52,552 nucleotides of DNA from JADLEX01 sp964586775 (GTDB lineage: Bacteria > Lernaellota > Lernaellaia > JACKCT01), in assembly GCA_964586775.1 (NCBI GenBank), contig CAZPJD010000073.1, forward strand, positions 1 through 52,552. Reading direction: 5' to 3'. Below the pieces are notes generated by a model. That model ran no database searches, was not told where the DNA came from, and saw nothing but the letters and a program-made list of their open reading frames with translations. The translations under genes and the position numbers were made by a program. Below are positions 49,191 through 52,552 of this stretch, piece by piece (position 1 is the stretch's first letter; every line of letters starts with the position of its first letter).

Positions 49191-50333
49191 TTAGAAGAAC
49201 ACGTGGCCCTGGATCAGGATCTCGTCGTTGTTGATCTTCAGCGGGTCCGCCTCGCGGTTCTGGCGGAACTGGAACAGCGTGTGGACGTAGGGGATCGGGT
49301 AGAACGTGATTCCGCCCATCGTCTGGTCCACGAAGTTCTCGTCCACCTCCAAATCGGGATCGAAGTGCGTGTAGCGGGCCACGGCGTAGAGACCGTCGAT
49401 GATCTTCACCTCGGCCTCGATGAACGACGCAGCGGACGCGATGCGGTCCTCCTGGGTCGGATCGGCGACGTTGTCCACTTCCTGCGCGACGAAGTCGAAC
49501 TCGCCGAGCAGCGCGAGCCGCCAGATGCCGAAGGTGAACCACGGGCCGTAAATGTCGCGGGCATAGCCGTCGCGCACATTGTGAAAGGCCGAGAATCCGA
49601 GCCCCGTCTTCCAAAAACGCACGCCAGTCTGACCCGTCACGGCGTAGTAGTCGCCGTCGCGGTCCATCGCCTGCTCGCCGAGGTTGCCGTTGGTGAGCGC
49701 GGCGGTCAGGAAGAACGGACCCGGCGCGATACCGACCTCGACGCCGCTGTCCATCGACGCCACGCCGAAACCGATCGCCGAGCGCGTGAAGAGCGTGTGG
49801 TCGTCCATGCGCAAGCCATAGGGCAGGATGAACCGGCCCGCGCGCAGATACATCCCGGCCGGAAGATTGTCGATCATCCCCCAGCCTTCCATCAGGTTCT
49901 GCGCCACGTCGTAGCCGCCCGTAAACTGGAGCACGGGGAGAAGACGCGCGTTGACGTAGCCCATCGCCTGCATCGTGTAGAACGTCGAGGCCGCATCCTC
50001 GCTGGGCTGATTCTCGTCCTTCGCGATGTCGTGCCACATCACGCGAAGGTCCGCGCCCAGACGGACCGTCTCGTTCAGCGCCGGATCGAACTCGGTGTAA
50101 TCCTTGTAGTCCTCGAGCGCTTCCTTCGTCGCCTTGAGCGACAGCTTCTGTTCGGCCATGACGCCGCGGTCGTTGCGCATGCCGCCGCCCATGGGCGTGT
50201 AATGGCACTTGAGGCACGACTCGTTCTGACGCGCTGCGAATTCCGGCCTCGCCGATCCCACGGTCGGCATCAGCACAAGAGCGACGCAAGCCCCCAAGGC
50301 CAAAAGACCCAGAAACCGATACCGATCACGCAT
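49191..50333 (-). CDS. Outer-membrane beta-barrel protein with N-terminal heme motif
   Basis: 380 residues. The signal peptide ends VGSA. Directly after it lies FAARQNESCLKCHYTPMGGG, with CxxCH at C40, C43 and H44. The rest is a porin-like barrel of alternating strands ending in HVFF, with an inner segment LRAGRFILPYGLRMDDHTLF like other porins. A c-type heme at the mouth of a barrel would let electrons enter or cross the outer membrane. Barrels with this ARxxxxSCxxCH leader recur in uncharacterised proteins; none I know of has an established role. ATG 50333 is the start. Third gene of the heme operon. Confidence 0.78.
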   Translation of the reverse strand: MRDRYRFLGLLALGACVALVLMPTVGSARPEFAARQNESCLKCHYTPMGGGMRNDRGVMAEQKLSLKATKEALEDYKDYTEFDPALNETVRLGADLRVMWHDIAKDENQPSEDAASTFYTMQAMGYVNARLLPVLQFTGGYDVAQNLMEGWGMIDNLPAGMYLRAGRFILPYGLRMDDHTLFTRSAIGFGVASMDSGVEVGIAPGPFFLTAALTNGNLGEQAMDRDGDYYAVTGQTGVRFWKTGLGFSAFHNVRDGYARDIYGPWFTFGIWRLALLGEFDFVAQEVDNVADPTQEDRIASAASFIEAEVKIIDGLYAVARYTHFDPDLEVDENFVDQTMGGITFYPIPYVHTLFQFRQNREADPLKINNDEILIQGHVFF

Positions 50334-50383
50334 GTGACTGACTCCCACCCGCACTTGGCGGGTTTGCCGGGACACGTTGCCGA

Positions 50384-51103
50384 TCACGATTTCCGCAACA
50401 GCAGATCGTACCAGACGAGCGCGATGCCGAGGCCGAAGAACGCCCCCGTCATCGCCCCGCCGCCCAGCGTGACGAACGCGAAGGGAGCGGCGAGTTTTGT
50501 GAGCCACCAGCCGCCGATGTCGCCGATCATGCCCATGAAGCCGAGGCACGTCAGTGCGATCTTGAGCCGCGCCGGGTAGCCGGTCTGATTCCAGAGAATC
50601 AGCGAGAGCGACAGGCACAAGAGGCCCATGCCGAAAAAGTGCTGGTGCGAAAGCATCGCGAGCCGCTGCCACGTGATGCCCTCGTTGGGCTCGAGGAAGA
50701 CCGCGACCTCTTCGTACGACGTCATCGGCGCGAAGCTCGCCTTGCCGACGTCGCTATGGCACTTTTCGCAGCGGGATTCGATGATCTCGCCCACGGGTTC
50801 GTACGCATCCCGATTGCCGCCCGCCGCGACCCAATCCATCACCGCGCGGTACTCGTCGTCTTTCCCCTTGAAATGCTTTCGCATCGGCCCCGTGGCCATG
50901 TAGGACAGCCGCGTCACCGCCGGGTCGCCGTGGTACCGGGCGACGATGTCGCCCGGCCCCAAGCCCGGTTTCAGGTCGGCGTCGTGGTGCGTGAAGAACA
51001 GGTTGGTCAGCGCGGCCATGTAGCCGAGGCCGACCACCAGCGCGAAAAACGCGCCGGGGAGTTTACGCCCCTTGGCCGCGAGCGCGGATTCGTCCGACGC
51101 CAT
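50384..51103 (-). CDS. Membrane-anchored monoheme cytochrome with four membrane segments
   Basis: 239 residues. TM1 spans 17-36. A soluble stretch of about 115 residues with SRCEKCHSDVG (C112, C115, H116) and PMTSYEEV follows, then three further membrane segments (about 155-172, 182-200, 207-232). H153 and H155 (LSHQHFFGMG) sit at the membrane face and could bind a b-heme or quinone. The heme segment resembles the domains of the downstream lipoproteins (CxxCH then Y-E/D-E-V). No family is recognised. The topology suits a quinol-to-periplasm entry point. ATG 51103 is used; a GTG at 51118 is also in frame. Confidence 0.7.
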   Translation of the reverse strand: MASDESALAAKGRKLPGAFFALVVGLGYMAALTNLFFTHHDADLKPGLGPGDIVARYHGDPAVTRLSYMATGPMRKHFKGKDDEYRAVMDWVAAGGNRDAYEPVGEIIESRCEKCHSDVGKASFAPMTSYEEVAVFLEPNEGITWQRLAMLSHQHFFGMGLLCLSLSLILWNQTGYPARLKIALTCLGFMGMIGDIGGWWLTKLAAPFAFVTLGGGAMTGAFFGLGIALVWYDLLLRKS

Positions 51104-51139
51104 GACGCACGCCCCCAAACCGTGAGTTGTGAATCGCGG

Positions 51140-51532
51140 CTATTCTTCGGGCTGGAAGATGTCGTGACACTTCTTGCACGACGCGCCGAGGGCTTTGTAC
51201 TTGGCTTGCACTTCGTCGGGCGAGGTGGCACCCGCGAGGGCTTTGGCGGCCGCGGCGCATTCGTCGGCGAGCGCGGGGATTTCGGCCTTGCGATCCTTCG
51301 CCTTGGGCGGGTCGAAGTTCTTCGACTTCACGACCTCGGCGGCGATGGAGTTCGCGGCGTCGGCGATGCCCGCCGTCTGCCCGCCCTGCACCGCGGCCTT
51401 GATGGCCTTCATACTCTTGCCGACGCCCTTCATGAGCGTCTCGAGCGGATCGTCCGCGGCAAGGGCCGAAACCGACACGACCAGAAACGTCGCCATCACG
51501 AAGATTGCCAGGAATCGGGAACGGAATTGCAT
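51140..51532 (-). CDS. Cytochrome c' family protein (class II, C-terminal heme)
   Basis: 130 residues. The signal peptide ends SALA. A four-helix, Ala- and Lys-rich protein with the heme site at the far C-terminus, GASCKKCHDIFQPEE (C119, C122, H123), the layout of cytochromes c'/c-556. Such proteins carry a high-spin or Met-ligated heme and often bind NO or transfer electrons. First gene of the heme operon, with a GGAG eight bases before the ATG and a good promoter at 51563-51591. The gap to the membrane cytochrome gene is 36 bases. Confidence 0.85.
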   Translation of the reverse strand: MQFRSRFLAIFVMATFLVVSVSALAADDPLETLMKGVGKSMKAIKAAVQGGQTAGIADAANSIAAEVVKSKNFDPPKAKDRKAEIPALADECAAAAKALAGATSPDEVQAKYKALGASCKKCHDIFQPEE

Positions 51533-51562
51533 GGGGTGACTCCAAGGAAAATTCAAGGCGGT

Positions 51563-51591
51563 CTTATACCAAACGGTACGCTCGTCCGCAA
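51563..51591 (-). promoter_or_regulatory. Predicted sigma-70 promoter of the cytochrome operon
   Basis: On the minus strand TTGCGG (51591-51586), 17 bases, TATAAG (51568-51563), with a T-rich stretch just upstream of the -35 that could act as an UP element. The leader to ATG 51532 is about 24 bases. Confidence 0.65.
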
Positions 51592-51703
51592 GGAAAAAGA
51601 GGTGTTCATCCAATATTATTCGCGCATCGTGCGTATGCGCCCCGTAAAGCGGACCTCGATCGCGCTTTTTTGGTTGGAATCCGACAAAAATCGGCGAATC
51701 CGA

Positions 51704-51732
51704 TTGCCCGGTCCGCATTTGGCGATTAAGCT
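51704..51732 (+). promoter_or_regulatory. Weak predicted promoter for fructose-bisphosphatase
   Basis: TTGCCC (51704-51709), 17 bases, TAAGCT (51727-51732). It lies 33 bases upstream of ATG 51765 in the divergent region with the cytochrome operon. Confidence 0.35.
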
Positions 51733-51764
51733 CACAAAATCCGCCTCGGGGTCAGGAGGTCCGC

Positions 51765-52552
51765 ATGAATCCCGTGAAGCTCGAAGAGACGATGATGCAC
51801 TTCCTGCTGGAGCACCAGCTCAAGAACCGCCGCAGTCTGAACTTTCTGATCCTCATGGAGTCCATCGTCACGGCGGCCAAGTACATCCAGCATTACTACG
51901 AGATGGCCGCGCTGCAGGGGAACCTGGGCGAGGCGGGATCGACCAACGTGCAGGGCGAGAGCCAGATGCGCCTCGATCTGCTCGCGCACCAGACCGTCAT
52001 GCACTACCTGGCCGAATCGAAGCAGGTGATCGAAGCGACGAGCGAGGAGGTCACCGAGGAGATCCTGCTCAACGAGGACGGTCGTTACTTCCTCTACTTC
52101 GATCCGCTCGACGGTTCTTCGAACATCAAGCACAGCCTGCCGGTCGGATTCATGTTCGGTATCGGCAAGCGCATGCTGGGCGGCGAGGAGGACTATCGCC
52201 TGCGCCGCGGGCGCGAGTTCATCGCGGCCGGCATGTTTCTGATTCCGTCAGGCATCTTCACGCTCTCGCTCAAGGACGCAGGGACGTGGCAGTTTCTGCT
52301 CGATTCGACGGGCGTTTACATCCGCCCGACGCGCATCCGCTTTCCCGACTCGCCGCGAGGCTGGGAGCTGTCGTTCAACGCGGGCAACACCCCGACGTTC
52401 TCGACGCCGGTGCAGCGGTGGATCGCCGAAAATCAGCCGAAATACAACTTCCGTTACACGGGCGCGCTGGCGATCGATTTCCACCGCCTGCTGCACAACG
52501 GCGGTATGTTCATGTACCCCGCCATCGTCAACCACCCCAACGCGCAAAAGAA
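51765..52552 (+). CDS. fbp: Fructose-1,6-bisphosphatase class I, N-terminal part (cut by window end)
   Basis: 262 codons are present with no stop before the window edge, so the C-terminus is missing. ATG 51765 follows a perfect AGGAGGT at 51754-51760, with only four bases between. The class I signatures are TSEEVTEE and the metal site YFDPLDGSSNIKHSLPVG. Further typical segments are RYTGALAIDFHRLL and GGMFMYPA. It hydrolyses fructose-1,6-bisphosphate in gluconeogenesis or in the Calvin cycle. Its divergent neighbour is the cytochrome operon. With the dab operon in the same window a carbon-fixation role is possible, but gluconeogenesis is enough to explain it. Confidence 0.92.
   Translation, partial: MNPVKLEETMMHFLLEHQLKNRRSLNFLILMESIVTAAKYIQHYYEMAALQGNLGEAGSTNVQGESQMRLDLLAHQTVMHYLAESKQVIEATSEEVTEEILLNEDGRYFLYFDPLDGSSNIKHSLPVGFMFGIGKRMLGGEEDYRLRRGREFIAAGMFLIPSGIFTLSLKDAGTWQFLLDSTGVYIRPTRIRFPDSPRGWELSFNAGNTPTFSTPVQRWIAENQPKYNFRYTGALAIDFHRLLHNGGMFMYPAIVNHPNAQK

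Noticed and set aside
48102..51532. MtrCAB-type extracellular electron conduit
   Set aside because: There is no decaheme protein and the barrel carries its own heme motif, so the operon is not a member of that known type even if the role may be alike.

Overview
The window is GC-rich, densely coded bacterial DNA from a diderm. It has outer-membrane beta-barrels, LolA-like lipoprotein sorting, many lipobox proteins and periplasmic c-type cytochromes. Genes are packed in short operons with four-base ATGA/GTGA overlaps. Several lipoproteins carry an Asp-rich linker behind the lipidated Cys. Together with the mix of sulfur, cytochrome and radical-SAM genes, this suggests a deltaproteobacteria-like or allied environmental lineage. 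That placement is an impression from gene content, not a phylogenetic result. No rRNA, tRNA, CRISPR array, transposase or phage gene was seen. Both ends cut through genes: a membrane glycosyltransferase-like gene on the left and fructose-1,6-bisphosphatase on the right.

1-6.9 kb: a glycosylation cassette. Three polytopic GT-C type proteins (one DUF2723/TMEM260-like, one TMTC-like with TPRs) and a soluble DPM1-like family-2 glycosyltransferase are chained by start/stop overlaps, with a further GT-C-like gene diverging from them. 7-12.2 kb: a radical SAM enzyme, a LolA-like protein with a DUF1302-like barrel, and a compact CysG. 12.2-15.1 kb: EamA, DUF819 and TauE/SafE-type transporters. 15.1-21.5 kb (minus): an exported hydrolase operon containing an alkaline-phosphatase-superfamily lipoprotein whose fold appears circularly permuted, a penicillin-acylase-like Ntn hydrolase lipoprotein and an OprO/P-like porin.

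21.8-30.3 kb: inorganic carbon and gas handling. DabA and two NuoL/M-like proteins form a three-gene DAB-type operon. Convergent to it is an OxlT/OFA-type transporter with a mini beta-carbonic-anhydrase-like protein, behind a near-consensus promoter and a perfect 22-bp TetR-like operator. A hemerythrin with a CRP/FNR-type site follows. 30.5-34.7 kb: a HAD phosphatase, a phosphohexomutase and FAD glycerol-3-phosphate dehydrogenase. 34.8-39.3 kb: cysK followed by a 1128-residue fusion of siroheme sulfite/nitrite reductase, a GltD-like flavoprotein and ferredoxin domains. 39.3-41.6 kb: a P1-family peptidase and a glycerophosphodiesterase lipoprotein. 41.6-45.6 kb (minus): indolepyruvate:ferredoxin oxidoreductase, whose alpha subunit is also fused to a GltD-like flavoprotein. 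45.7-47.9 kb: a PAS-GGDEF-HD-GYP protein.

48.1-51.5 kb (minus): a five-gene operon in which every product, including the beta-barrel, carries at least one CxxCH heme motif (six in total). It looks like an electron-transfer module reaching from the inner membrane to the outer membrane.

The main candidates for something new are the two giant GltD fusions, the all-heme porin/cytochrome operon, the permuted phosphatase-fold lipoprotein and the three-subunit DAB operon beside a TetR-controlled transporter/carbonic anhydrase pair. Together CysG (siroheme), the fused reductase (sulfide) and CysK (cysteine) would make a complete assimilatory sulfite-to-cysteine route, if the reductase acts on sulfite.
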